A stretch of DNA of 64,000 bases, from the NCBI GenBank assembly GCA_033064195.1, contig JARBJD010000348.1, positions 1-64,000 on the forward strand. The letters are read 5' to 3'. The position numbers were made by a program, and so were the translations under genes. This document shows, piece after piece, positions 10,140-21,522 of this stretch. How positions within the stretch are numbered: position 1 is the stretch's first letter; each line of letters begins with the position of its first letter. Source of the DNA: Blattamonas nauphoetae (Eukaryota; Preaxostyla; Oxymonadida). Below the pieces are notes generated by a model. It worked only from the letters and a program-made list of their open reading frames with translations. It was not told where the DNA came from and made no database searches.

Positions 10140-11540
10140 TAAAACTTACTTATGTACCAACGCCGATCAAACCAAAAGTGGACCTGAAGATCAGGTACAC
10201 AGATGCGTTTTATCGCTTAAAAGTATGTCTCTCGTGATTTACCAAACAGGTATTCTCTTCTTTTTTATTCATCTTTTCATAAAACATCTTCATGTACTCG
10301 ATCTGTGTGATCATCAAACTCAGGTACACTATTGCGTCTTATGACCAGAAAGTGCTGTTCACTGAATATTTGAAACAGGTTTGCTCTCTTTTTTGTATTA
10401 TCTCTTTATAAGACACACTATTGTACCAGAATTTTCACTTCACTTTTGTTGTTCTCTGTTTTGGTACACCACTTCACTTTATACTCTCATTTTCACTTCA
10501 TTGTCAGTTTTTTCTCATTGTCTCTCACTTTTTTACAAAATTAAAATTTAAAATGACGTGAACAAAATTTTGATCCTCATCTTTGCTCAAAAAACTTCGT
10601 GATTCATCGATAAAATTGTATGCGTTGGTACACCACTTTGTTTTACTTTCATTCAACTTTCATTTCACCTTTTACACTTCACTACTCTTCGATTTGTGCT
10701 CTTCATTTTTTCTAAAACACAACGGTGTACCAACAAAACGCGATCTGAAGTGATCATCCAGATCAGGTACACCACTTCACCTTATCGTTTCATTTCACAA
10801 CTATTTGATTTCAATTCTCTTTTTTGATCAAAACAAAGTGGAACACAGAACTAAAAATGTTTGATCGTCAAGATAAAAACGAACTGTAAGATCTGGTACA
10901 TGAATGTGTTTTATCACTTCAAACCTTGTTTCACTTCACAATTTTGATCTCTTTATTGACATTTTGCTCTAATCTTTCATAAAACAAAGTGGTGTACCAA
11001 CGAGACTCAATCTGAAATGATCGGTGAGATCTGGTACATGAATGTGTTTTATCGTTTAGTTCTCACTTCAATCATTGTTTTTTACTCTTGTTTTCTGAAA
11101 TTTCGTTGAACGCGTTCATAAGGTGAAGTGATGTACCAACGAAGTGAGAAAAACAATGATTGGAGAGATCTGGTACGTCACTTCACCTTATCGTTGCTAA
11201 CATTGTTTCACTTCACAATTTTACTCTAATTAGAAACATTTTTGATGAACGCGTTCATAAAGTGAAGTGGTGTACCAACGAAATGCGAAAAACAATGATC
11301 GTTCAGATCTGGTACGAGATTTTGTTTTATCGTTTACTTTTCACTTCACTCACTCTTTTTTTCTCTTTGTTTGTGAAATTTTGACGAACCCGTTCATAAG
11401 GTGAAGTGGTGTACCAACAAAACACAAAGAATCAAGATCGCTCCGATCTGGTACATGATTTTGTTTTATCGTCTCATTCTCACTTCACTCACTTGTTTTT
11501 CCTCTTTTTTGTGAAATTTGTCTGAACACGTTCGTAAATC
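10140..11540. repeat. Cluster of dyad-symmetric repeats around GGTAC
   Basis: About ten degenerate units with a period near 135 bp. A typical unit starts with GTTCATAAAGTGAAGTGGTG followed by TACCAACGA, has a spacer of about 30-45 bp, then GATCTGGTAC followed by a TTTTATCG or CACTTCACCTTATCG tail. The two halves are inverted repeats of each other, so each unit can fold into a hairpin. GGTAC occurs near 10,194, 10,321, 10,463, 10,627, 10,765, 10,895, 11,032, 11,171, 11,311 and 11,450. The cluster lies just outside the last Polinton gene and may belong to the element's terminal region. There is no coding potential. Confidence 0.75.
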
Positions 11541-14500
11541 TCAATACTTACCCACAATTTTCACATCTTCCGTCTCAGCCTTTGCTATCATACTTACCCA
11601 CTTCATTGTTGCTTCATTCACATTCTTTTGTTCCAATTAAGCAAAAAAGTTGATAAAAAATGAGTTATTGTGATGTGCTCGTGAGGTGTAGACGGTCGAA
11701 AGAATGCTCGTGAGATGACGAAAATGAAGAGGAATGACGAAGAGATTGAATGTGAAATGGTGAAAGAAAGATGAGAGAAGAAAGGGGTTGAAGGTGTTTT
11801 TGAAGTGACAAACACGGTGAAAACGTGAGATGTTGAAACACGAAAATGTGACATTATGGAACAACTATCCGACAAAAGTGTCTCGAAATTTGAGCACAGC
11901 TTTGTCGGACAGTGAGAATGAAGGATTTGTGGGAGAAAAAGGGACAAAAATTCATATAGTGAAAATGTTGGCGGAAATGTTGTGTCAAGTGTGTGATGTG
12001 AAAACCGACCCTCCAGAGAGAACTAATGTCACCAGTAAACTCGAAATCTCAAAAAGCGTCGCTTGAATGTAATTGTGAAGTGGTTGACGTGAAAATCGTT
12101 AAAAATGAAAATTGACAAAAAGTGTCCGAAGGATCGTGACGTGAAAAGGTTCATACCTAAAGTCGCCAAAAGGCGTTCTTAACCGATCTAATGCTAAAAG
12201 GCGTCATAAGAGGACGATTCCTGAGCGAAAGATGATGGAAGACAGGGTCCATACCATATCTCGAAAATTTCGACTCGTAAAAATCCTCAATGGGTCGGAT
12301 CAAACTTTTTTCCAAAAAGTGTTTTTTATCGCGAATCTCACCTTCTGAAATCGATTTTGTAATTTTAGAAGGGATTTGAGGTGGATTTGAGACATAAAGT
12401 AGTGGTTAGTAGCGAAATCTGAAAATCGACTTTTCGTCACTTTTTCGACCACTGTTCGGTACGTAGCTCCACGAATTCTCAACCGATTTTCATCAGGATT
12501 GTTTTGATCGACGACTCACATCGTCTCCGACATTTTAGAATTTTTTTCGATTTTTTTCGAAGTGGTTCTCAAGTTGGATTCACTTTGTTCGAGTTCAAAA
12601 GTGAAAAAACATCGAAAAAAGTGACAACATTTTTGGAAAGTATCAAAAATTTGCTTCAAAATTGACGCTTAAAATGAGGTCAAAATATTGGACATATTTT
12701 TGGAATTTAGGTCAAATATTGACATCGTCAAAATGCATAAAAGACTTTTAGTTCAAGATTCAAAAGTGGGTCAATCGGAATTGAGATTTGACTTCTATTT
12801 ATCGATCGAGACCAACGTGGTTCTTAATTCTTCTCTATAACTACTATCATACATGAAATATTTAGCAACAATGGAGTCAAAGCTTGAAGCGCCAACACTA
12901 GGGGCGACGACTTGAATCACGATCACACTACCTCTTCAGAATCGACAAATATCTCTTCTGACGAAGTTCCAGCCTGCATTCACCAGAATCGTTATTCCTT
13001 CTGGGTTAGGACAATAATACTTTCCAGGCTCACAAGAAAGAAGGAGATGACAATAAGAATATCAGATGAATCTCAAAGGCGTTCGAATTACTAACCAAGG
13101 AGGAAGGTTCGAAGATATTTCCAGCACGAAGCAGTAGCACTCAAGTCCGATACTTCGGCGTGCTCTTATCGGCCGGACACAGCGTCGGACTCAGCCGATG
13201 ACTGTCAATTCGAATGTCCTACTCAAATCGAAACAAACGAGACACAATACATCCCGTTTATGGCGAAGGGCGACTTAGTACAGTCCGACATTGGAGATTG
13301 GGGGACAAATACCTCCCTCAGCGTCCACCTTCATGGGCAGACCTTTGAGACTGATCTCATCGATCTCAGCTTTTTTGATCTCAGAAAATAACTAGTGTTC
13401 AAATTCTCATAAAACTCGAAATAACGAAGTAAAAGACCCACTATCCGTGTTAAATTTTGTTTACAAGAACATTCATTGAAATCTTGAGATGAAACGTCCC
13501 ACAATAACTCTTCACCCCGATCCGATTGAAGAACTGGATGAATCACGCTTGTTCTTCACAAAATTTCTTAATTCCTCCACAGATGATCTCCTCTACCATT
13601 TCTCGACGATTATTTCTCTCATAGTGTGATTTCTTCCGTAGGTTTCCATTGGTCGATCAATTGTTCGTTAGTCGTCAAGATTTCTTCTCTTTATCTCGAT
13701 CTTCAGTCCTATATTGACTTGGTTAATCTATCCCTTCCATGATTTATCTCTTTATTTCCATCTCTCCCAGATAATCTGTCAGTGACGTGTAAGATCTCAA
13801 TAGACACGTCGAAGCAGCCTCTCTCGAATGACTCCAAACTCGTTTCTGCGGACTCTCCTCGGATACCGCTCTTTCTTTGATTGCTGATACTGATGAACAG
13901 ATTCTACGATCGCCTCCAATCGTCCAGAAATGGTTTACTCTTTTGGGTTCGTCGTTCTTAACACTGCTGTCTTTGACTGTCAGATCGTCAACCGTCCTCT
14001 CTCCACACTATTCTTTACATCCCTGAACGATGCACTGTGACCAAATTGTCTTTCCCAATCTCGACTTTTTAACATCTCCGAATCACATTTCGTTTATTTC
14101 GTCGAAATGGGATGCACCCCACATTCCTACCCACCACAGCCATCTCCGATTTGTTTGAGGTATGTTCTGTTTTTTGGTCTTCTTTCATTATTCTCGTTCC
14201 TGCAACCAAACCGCAAACACCATCCAGAAATCGATGAATCAAAGCAACTCCCGACGACTTATTGATAATCACGGGGTTTGCTCTGCATGTTCCATCGTCA
14301 GAGATGGAGCAACTCGTTCCGCAACTGATAACGGCCGTTCTACAGCGAGCCCACATTCAGAAGCGAAACGGAGGGTCAACAGATCTCGCAAATACCGATC
14401 CGATGTCGATTATGGAAAATGGCCACTTTGGATAGTCACTGACTGGAAAGGAAGGATTGGAGAAACCAACGAGACGCTGTCCAGATGTCGCTTTTGGACG

Positions 14501-14880
14501 ATTCAATGATCGCACGATTTCTTGTCCTTTGGACTGTAAATGCGTTGAATCGATGTTACCAACGATGAGGAACTCCATCACGCCAACACTTCTCCAAACG
14601 AGCTCTCTTCTCTACACTGTCGTCATTCTCGTCGGATCGCCGTCCATTCCACTCCAAACGACAGAATGGACTCCACAACTCCGCTGGCACAATCAGAACT
14701 GGAATGGCCAACCATCTCGTTCCTCTGCTGGAATTGGATTCCGCACTGGCGTTTTGGTCGTTCATCACTTCCAACACAACCAGACGAAGGAAGAAGATAC
14801 TGCGGAGGAAAGAGAACGACCCACTTTCGAGATTGGATGGCGAGGAGGGAGAGTTCGAAGGTGGGTAGGCTCCGTTCGTC
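11541..14880. other. No confident gene
   Basis: A long stretch in which only short, unrelated frames occur. Between about 14,050 and 14,880 short plus-strand frames of protein-like composition overlap in several frames; they may be decayed exons upstream of the charged protein at 14,887, but I cannot recognise a domain. A cluster of GATCTCAG-like words lies near 13,350-13,390. No RNA gene or transposon end was found. Confidence 0.4.
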
Positions 14881-14886
14881 GATGGA

Positions 14887-15738
14887 GTGAAGAACTTCGA
14901 ATATGGAAAGGAATACGAACTCATAATCGATCCCGATTACCTCACAACTGTCTCAGCTGCTGGTTCCATCGTTCTAAGAAATCCGAAAGAGCTGATGGGC
15001 GGGCTGGGTGGGATGGGAGGCGAACAGGGAGATGGGATGGAGGAGAGGCTCGTTCGAGTGAAGGACGGAAAGAAAATGCTTGTTCGCAGGCCGAACGATC
15101 CACGGAAGGCAGACAAAGGTGATCTTGAAGGCGAGTCCATCGATTTCGTCCCAGGCGAGCAGAACATGGAAGAGGGTGAAAGAAGACGAGATGAAGAGAT
15201 CGCACGAAAGCAGGAAGAGGAGGAGAGCCTGAAGAAGCTGAAAGGGAAGAAGAAGAAGGAAGAGGAGGAACGAATTGCTCGATGGAACGAAGAACGTCGG
15301 AAACAGGAAGAAGCAGAACGTCTTCGACGCGAAGAGGAAGATCGTCGTCGTGCTGAAGAAGATGAGAAGCGACTATTGGAGGAAGAGGAACGGAAACGTC
15401 GCGGAGAAGAGGAGAGAAAGCACAAAGAAAAAGCAGACGCTGAAGCAGCCGAAGCAGCAACCAAGAAAAAGGAGGAAGATGAGGACGACTATGACCAAGG
15501 GATCAACGGGAAGATCGGAGGAGCAGGAAACCGTCGCCTGGGAAAGAAGAAAGGGAAGGGAGATGTCACTGACAGTTCGAAGCTGTCGATGGGAAAGAAT
15601 TCGAAATTGATGAAGAACAAGAAGGAGCCGGAGTCTAAAATGGTGAAATCGAATTCAAATGTGAGGCTGCTGCAAGGGCCAGCGATGAAAGATGATTCCG
15701 AGAAGAAGAGAATGGAAGAGGAAGAGAAGAGAGAGTGA
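14887..15738 (+). CDS. Highly charged helical protein (coiled coil or single alpha-helix)
   Basis: A 283-residue frame. The first 90 residues look folded (EYGKEYELIIDPDYLTTVSA, then a glycine-rich turn and VRVKDGKKMLVRRPNDPRK). Residues 100-200 are almost entirely Glu, Lys and Arg, typical of a stable single alpha-helix or coiled coil, and the last 80 are basic and disordered. I cannot name the protein; a cytoskeletal or flagellar role would fit the composition, but that is only inference. The start is the first ATG of the open frame, and true coding may begin further upstream. A second frame continues downstream from 15,692. Confidence 0.5.
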   Translation: MKNFEYGKEYELIIDPDYLTTVSAAGSIVLRNPKELMGGLGGMGGEQGDGMEERLVRVKDGKKMLVRRPNDPRKADKGDLEGESIDFVPGEQNMEEGERRRDEEIARKQEEEESLKKLKGKKKKEEEERIARWNEERRKQEEAERLRREEEDRRRAEEDEKRLLEEEERKRRGEEERKHKEKADAEAAEAATKKKEEDEDDYDQGINGKIGGAGNRRLGKKKGKGDVTDSSKLSMGKNSKLMKNKKEPESKMVKSNSNVRLLQGPAMKDDSEKKRMEEEEKRE

Positions 15739-16267
15739 CCTACGAGAAACGAGACGAAGTGAAATGTCTTCGCGACACCACGCAACTCGCACTTCACACC
15801 GCTCTCCACCCACTCACTCTGATTCTGTGTTGTTGCATCGACTGCACGCTGTTCCCCGTCTTCTTACCGAATCGACGCGATCTCCGTCGGATGGATGGAC
15901 AGCGAGAGGTGGAATGAGCAACACGTGGCGATCTTATGGACGGAATGATTATGAAACTAAAGCAACTTCGAGAAGAGTGCGAAAAGGAGTGAGGAGGAGG
16001 GAGCGAGAGCGAGGTGGAAGGGACGAAAAGAAGAGAAGACGACATCGATTGTCAGCCAGCGCCAGACACACCAGCCCACGCAACGACGCTTTCCTGTCTG
16101 AGACAGTTGGGGGCCGACCGGATTTCTGGGCTCGGGGATCGAGTGGATGGGATTGGAAGGAGGTGCAGCGCGAGAAAGTAAGGGTGGCTGAGGAACTGGC
16201 GCTTGTGTATGATCGGCAGACCGACCTGTTCCTGGACCCTCGCACAAACCAGCTTTATTCGGCGTGA
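15692..16267 (+). pseudogene. Possible continuation of the charged protein
   Basis: A plus-strand frame overlapping the end of the charged-protein frame in another reading frame. Its first two thirds are Arg- and Ser-rich without a motif. The last 50 residues look protein-like (GWDWKEVQREKVRVAEELAL, ending DPRTNQLYSA). It may be the C-terminal part of the same gene, separated by an intron or a frame change, or a neighbouring remnant. The function is unknown. Confidence 0.3.
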
Positions 16268-16969
16268 GTCTTCTCTTTGTGATTTCTTTATTTTCACACT
16301 TCTTTCTTTCTTTGATTATCTGAGTTCGGATTGGAAAACTGTTTTTTTCTCTATTCTTCATCAACTTTTAGTCAATCATGTCATCCTATTTGGTATCTCC
16401 CATTTTCTTCAATACCGTACCTTTCATTGTGACATTATTTGATTGAGTTTGGCCATTTGACACAACAATGAGACAAATATAGATACGCCTAATTAAGTCA
16501 TTGATCTCAGTCCCAAAAACCGGAACTGAGATCGATCGATCTCAGTTTCTGCTTGATTGATCTCATGTATCAAAGATCTGTTCATGGCGGTGTAGAATAA
16601 CTGGATTCAGTTCTTAGCTCACCTAACACCTCGCACAATTGCACAAGGCGTCCAGATACAAGCGTCGAGACTGTTTACACTCTCAAGTCGTGACATAACG
16701 AGGTGAGAACAATCGAGACATCTCGAGACAGGAGAACTCCTTGATATGGGAGGAGATATGTCGGAATCGACAAAGAATGAATGAGGGTACAAGCGCCCCA
16801 ACTCGAGCAGAATTATCGCCACATCTGTACGAATCATGAGTCCTTCGCCAAACTCCGGAATCAGGATCTTGTTTTTGCTGTTGATCGTCCAGCGGAGTTG
16901 GATACGACTATCTCGATATTACGAAACACCACGTCCGGATAATGTTCGATTTATGAAGACTCCAGAAGA
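16268..16969. other. No gene seen; GATCTCAG-rich patch
   Basis: Non-coding stretch between the charged protein and the Mutator-like element. Near 16,500-16,580 the words TTGATCTCAG and CTGAGATC recur in both orientations, giving small hairpins. The short frame at 16,619-16,837 has no recognisable content. Confidence 0.4.
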
Positions 16970-16978
16970 GTAGACACC

Positions 16979-19954
16979 GGGTAGTGCTACGCGCAGTCCG
17001 CGTAATGACTAGGGGCAGTCCGTTTTTTTGTGCTAGGGGCAGTCCGACTTTGCTAGGGGCAGTCCGTCGATTGCTTCAGGCAGTCCGTTGAATTTGACGT
17101 TAATGATGGTCAAGAATGAAAAATATGAAGATTTAAACGAAGGAGGGACATGTTTGAAAGCGTACTAGAATATCCAACCTTTCAGTAGAATCCATCTGGT
17201 CGATTTAGGGGTCGATTTGGAATTCTGGGGAAAGATCGAAACCAACTGTTGATAGTTGATCAAAATGATAGATTGACCCTCTTTCGCTTCACAATTGTTT
17301 TTTCTCGTCTGTATCCTTTTTTCTCTGTCATAAACTTAAAGTGAAGGGACGAGAGAGATTGACCACAAAAATCGTGACAAAGGCAAGGTCAGTGGACTTT
17401 ATGTGATGAAACTGTATGTTTCCATGTGGATTAGTCCTCAACAGAGTGTATTTTCATGATTCATTGTCTGAAATGTGCGAATAGAAGAGTAGCAAGGAGA
17501 AAAGAGATGCATCCAAAAAAGTGAGAGATAATGCACGTCCTCTTCATCCTCCAGGTGTTCTTCCATCTCTCTCTTCCGGTCTGCGACGTCCAATTCCCTC
17601 TTCCTTCTTTTTTCTACTTCCTTTTGAACCTTCTCATTTTTTGCTCTCTTCTCCTCTCCTCTTCCCTCCGCATCTCTTCCAACACAAGTTGCCTCTTCCG
17701 CTCCAATCTCTCATCAACCTCTTTTCTCAGTTGAGCTTGTCCTTCATTCTCTCTCTTTCTCATCAGTCACATCTCCTCAGATCAATCCTCTCTTCCCGTC
17801 TCCCCTCCTCCTCCCACTCATCTGTCTCCAACTCGTTCATCCGGACATCGCGAAACGATCTCGACACAGTTGTCTCCTTCTTCACCTGCTCCATCTGAAT
17901 CGGCTTCATTTCTATCGACATGATGTGCCCCATAAGGAATGTTGGGATGCTTTTCACAGCGAGTGGCAGTGAGTGGTGTGTGGAGAGCGGCGAGAAGGAA
18001 AGAGAGGCCGGCATGAACGGTACACGAATCTCGAAGGTGAGGAGAGTGCGGGGAAGCAGAGAGGGAAAGAGAGGAAGGGCCGGAGAGTGTCACACTTCCC
18101 CCACACTGCGCTTAACAAGCCATGAACAAGGACGACGAGAGAGAGAACGCTGATCGGTTCGATGAGGGGCAGGCCAGAAAGAGATGAAGTTCAGAGTTCT
18201 CCTGTTCGTGTCTGTACGATTCTACTGTGGTAGGTGACAGAGCTGTGGTTGGTCTGTGTCTGGGTGCTCAGGCGTGAGGTGGGAGTGGCAGTGGGTGAAG
18301 GACGTATTCGAGCAGACGAGAGACCCGCCGCTGTTCATGTCCACACAGCCTGTTCCTCAATTCGCCGCGACATGCACACTTCGCTAGGAAGAGCAGAGCA
18401 GTGTGGGAGGCTCGTTGTGTTCAGCAGGCGGGAAGAGAGGAGTGAGGACTCAACAGCGAGTTGGGCTGGCACGACATCATTCCGTTCAGTCGAAGGTGGT
18501 TCGGGAGAAAGAGGAGAGATCCAGTTCCAAGAACGAGGCAGGTGTCGTCGATCGAGAGACCGGAGCAGCTGACCGAGGCATCAGCGTTCATCATCGAGTA
18601 AGGTGGTTGGGTAGAGACGAAACAGCTGAGTTTCCATCGTTCCCCTCAGAACAGACAATCATAAATGGGGAACATTCAGGATTTGAGATGATCGTGCTCG
18701 ACGAGACGGTCACGTTGGAATTCGTGAGTTGTCCAGCCGATGTTCCCATCCATTCGGAATCAATTATCATCGATGAAACCAACATCGAGGATTTTGAGAA
18801 GACAAATATGAAATTCTTTGTTTCTTCATGGTCATTGGCTTTGTCATTTCTGGTGTGTGAACTACGAGAATGATCTTCGCCCAGATACCATGTATGACAG
18901 TTCTTGTCATTTGTCCTCGAAGATTCAGTGTGGTAGATGAGACTGGGCACTGTTGCGCTTAATATTTATCGCTGTTGAAATTGATTATGCGTGGAAATTC
19001 ATCCTGATTGTTTGGTCCATTTTCACTTGGTGAAAGCCCCGTTGATTGCAAGATAGTTGAAAATGAGATAAGTTCCGCATGAATGGAGATGGTGACACAG
19101 AGTCACTCAGTGATTCGAATGCGAGTCCACACCATTGTCGAAAGGAGAGTGAGAGCTACAGGCGAACAGAGGTGACAGAAACGACAGTAACGACGAGGAA
19201 GTGGCAGGAAGGGAAATTCAGTGCGTCCAGAAGGAAGGCCAGGGAGCTTTTTGTATGCAGATCAACACTTGTCAGACTGTCTGGTGCGGCTGACGGAAGA
19301 CTCGATGTTGTCGGCGCAGATCCAAGTGGTTGTGCACTAAAAGTCACTGAGAAGCTCTAAAACTGTCCGTTGAAGGACTCATCGTGGATTGGAGAGGAGC
19401 GAAGGCTTGAGAGAGGATGTGTGTGTACACGATGGTGGGAGTGTCGTGACTGACTGGATGAAGAACAAGGAAGGAGCCTCAGAAGCAGATTGGGAGGATG
19501 ATTATGAGACTGAGGTAAATTGAGGAAAATTTGTGGAAGAAGAGAGGGGAATGAATTGTTTGGAGTTGATCCAAGCCCTTAACATTATTTTACCTTTGGT
19601 TCAGGTGATCTTAGCAGAGAAGACAAAATCAACGGCACGAAACACCTTCTGACACTTCAATAGATTCCGAATCGACCAATATTTTCGTATAACTCTCATG
19701 TTCAGTCAGATCAAACACTGTCCCCCCTCTCCCCCATCGATTCACCTATTTGACTAAATTCACTTCAATTGAACTTAGATATGTCCTATAATGCCTCAAT
19801 TTGTAGATAAAATGAAACAAACAATGAAAAGAGCGCAGAGAACGACGGACTGCCTGTAGCAATATGTGGACTGCCCCTAGCAAAGTTGGACTGCCCCTAG
19901 CACAAAAGAACGGACTGCCCCTAGTCATTACGCGGACTGCGCGTAGCAACACCC
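16979..19954. mobile_element. Mutator-like element (MULE), non-autonomous
   Basis: A 2,976-bp element with inverted ends of about 110 bp (16,979-17,093 and 19,843-19,954). The ends begin GGGTAGTGCTACGCGCAGTC and GGGTGTTGCTACGCGCAGTC and contain several copies of CTAGGGGCAGTCCG. It is flanked by the 9-bp direct repeat GTAGACACC at 16,970-16,978 and 19,955-19,963. Long inverted ends with a 9-bp duplication are the hallmark of Mutator-like elements. No transposase is seen inside. The interior holds short host-like frames: a minus-strand Glu/Arg-rich helical stretch around 17,520-18,010 and plus-strand frames around 18,400-18,870 and 19,080-19,360. This could be captured host DNA. Confidence 0.85.
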
Positions 19955-19963
19955 GTAGACACC

Positions 19964-21151
19964 GTCCTTCAAGGTTTCACAGCGAAGCGAACGGATTGAC
20001 CCTGCGGATAAACAGTGCTCCTCAACAACAGGATAAAGATGCAATCGGTCGTGTATTCTCCGAAAAATGGGGGTAGACTCTTTAAATAGCCCAATCGTCT
20101 CGTTCCAGGCAGGAGTTCCCAACACGCAATTCAAGTACGCAAGCGACGTCTAATGGTCTTTGCTTAACATTAACCGAGTGATGAGCTGACTTTATCGATC
20201 TTCGCTGGATTGGAACTGCTAAATCAGCGTAAAATACGAACACATATCTGCACAGGATCTTGCCTCAATTCGATGAGCTAAACAGAATCAAGACAACAAA
20301 ATGGCAATATCGGTCATGCTTCATTGGAAACCATCATAAATGGGAAGACGTAATACTTTCTTTGTGGATCCCTGTTCAACCAGTTAAAGAACTCCTTCGT
20401 GCACACTTGGATCCCGCTGAGTTGTTATTTGCCACAAGATTTCCATTAAGACACTCGGTCGGCAACCGGATCATTATTTCGTCCTTCTTTACGTATTGTG
20501 GTGAAGTCTCCTCAAAGTTCTCGATCTCATATTTTGCAGAATGTTTATTCCAGCTCATCACAGAGTTCATGACTCATTCCACCATTTATCTCGCCCATGT
20601 TCACTGATCCAAGATGATGATTCCCCCGTCAGTTCGCTATCGCACTGCCTTCGCCGGTTGGCTTCCCATCGAGTACCATCAGCGGTGAGAATCTCGCGCA
20701 AGGAGATGTCGAGCCTTTTGTCACAGTTGGTGTGACAACTCCGGGCAGCAGCCTCATATGTTCCTAATCTATAGCTGGAATCATCGCGCAAGCGCGATTT
20801 GCATTATCACCACCGTGGCACTATCGACATAAATCGGGGGAATAATACTCGCCAACCACAACAGCTCTCTGGCGATCACGCCACCAGACTCTGATCTGTC
20901 AATTCATCACGAAGATTATAGGGTTCAACAGAACGTCATCAACGATAGCAATCTGCGAAGGAAGGAGATCAGGATAGAACCCGAGACGACATGCGCGGCA
21001 ACTCAAGTACCAGTTGCGGCTGTCCAGACCTTCATTGAGAGCAAAGATGAAGGACACGCTATTCAAGTGATGCCGATCTGAGGAGGAGAATGCTTGGAGA
21101 GAACTGTAAGCTCCTCGCCACGCAACTCAAGTTCCAGTTGTTTTTGTTACA
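19964..21151. other. No gene seen
   Basis: Non-coding stretch between the Mutator-like element and composite element A. Two similar words, GGCAACTCAAGTACCAGTTG near 20,998 and CGCAACTCAAGTTCCAGTTG near 21,121, lie about 120 bp apart; the second abuts the outer end of composite A. The short frame at 20,260-20,607 has no recognisable content. Confidence 0.4.
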
Positions 21152-21488
21152 GAAACCACTGCTCCTCTCATGTTGAGACGTGACTTGATCAATAATAAGT
21201 TAATTAAGGGGTTAGGCCTGAAAAAAGAACATGCAAATGAAATCTTTCTCGGTCGTGAACCGAGAAACAAATCAAGAGTAAAGAGAGAAGTGTAGGAACT
21301 TGTACGAGTTCTCTCTTTGAGTTCTTGAGGCTACCTCCTAATATTCCCAAGTGCCACTTCCCAGTGCGCACTTGGTTCTGGTCAAAGACCGGGAGCAGGA
21401 GCAAAAAAGGAAAAAGAAACTCCAATTCCCATTGGAGAAGAAAACCTGTGGGTGTGGCAGAGAGGTTGATGAGAGGAGCAGTGGTTTC
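21152..21488 (+). other. Module of composite A (possible structured RNA)
   Basis: Bounded by inverted ends, GAAACCACTGCTCCTCTCAT outside and its complement inside. Inward of the outer end lies GGGGTTAGGCCTG; 26 bp before the inner end lies TGTGGCAGAG, a motif shared with modules B, C and D. Between them are perfect short hairpins, for example CTCGGTCGTGAACCGAG near 21,250 and CTCCAATTCCCATTGGAG at 21,420-21,437. There is no coding potential. Transcription is not shown; an RNA role is inference. Confidence 0.5.
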
Positions 21489-21522
21489 TGTAACAGAACC
21501 GACCTTCCAGTTGGTTCAGTAC
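21489..21522 (+). other. Spacer A: inverted copy of both element flanks
   Basis: A 34-bp spacer between the inner ends of module and body. The first 6 bp (TGTAAC) are the reverse complement of the GTTACA just left of the element at 21,146-21,151. The next 28 bp, starting AGAACCGACCTTCCAGTTGG, are the exact reverse complement of the right flank at 25,780-25,807. Confidence 0.8.

Noticed and set aside
10140-11540. CRISPR-like array
   Set aside because: Units are degenerate, have no constant repeat with unique spacers, and the genome is eukaryotic.
14937-15464. Two long minus-strand Ser/Leu-rich frames
   Set aside because: Both are antisense shadows of the Glu/Lys/Arg-rich coding frame.
17521-17898. 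Plus-strand Ser/Pro/Leu-rich frame
   Set aside because: The strand is CT-rich because the other strand encodes a Glu/Arg-rich helix; this frame has no domain.
21152-21488. Composite modules as group I introns
   Set aside because: No conserved P, Q, R, S core elements are visible, the ends are inverted repeats, and orientation relative to the host gene is not fixed.
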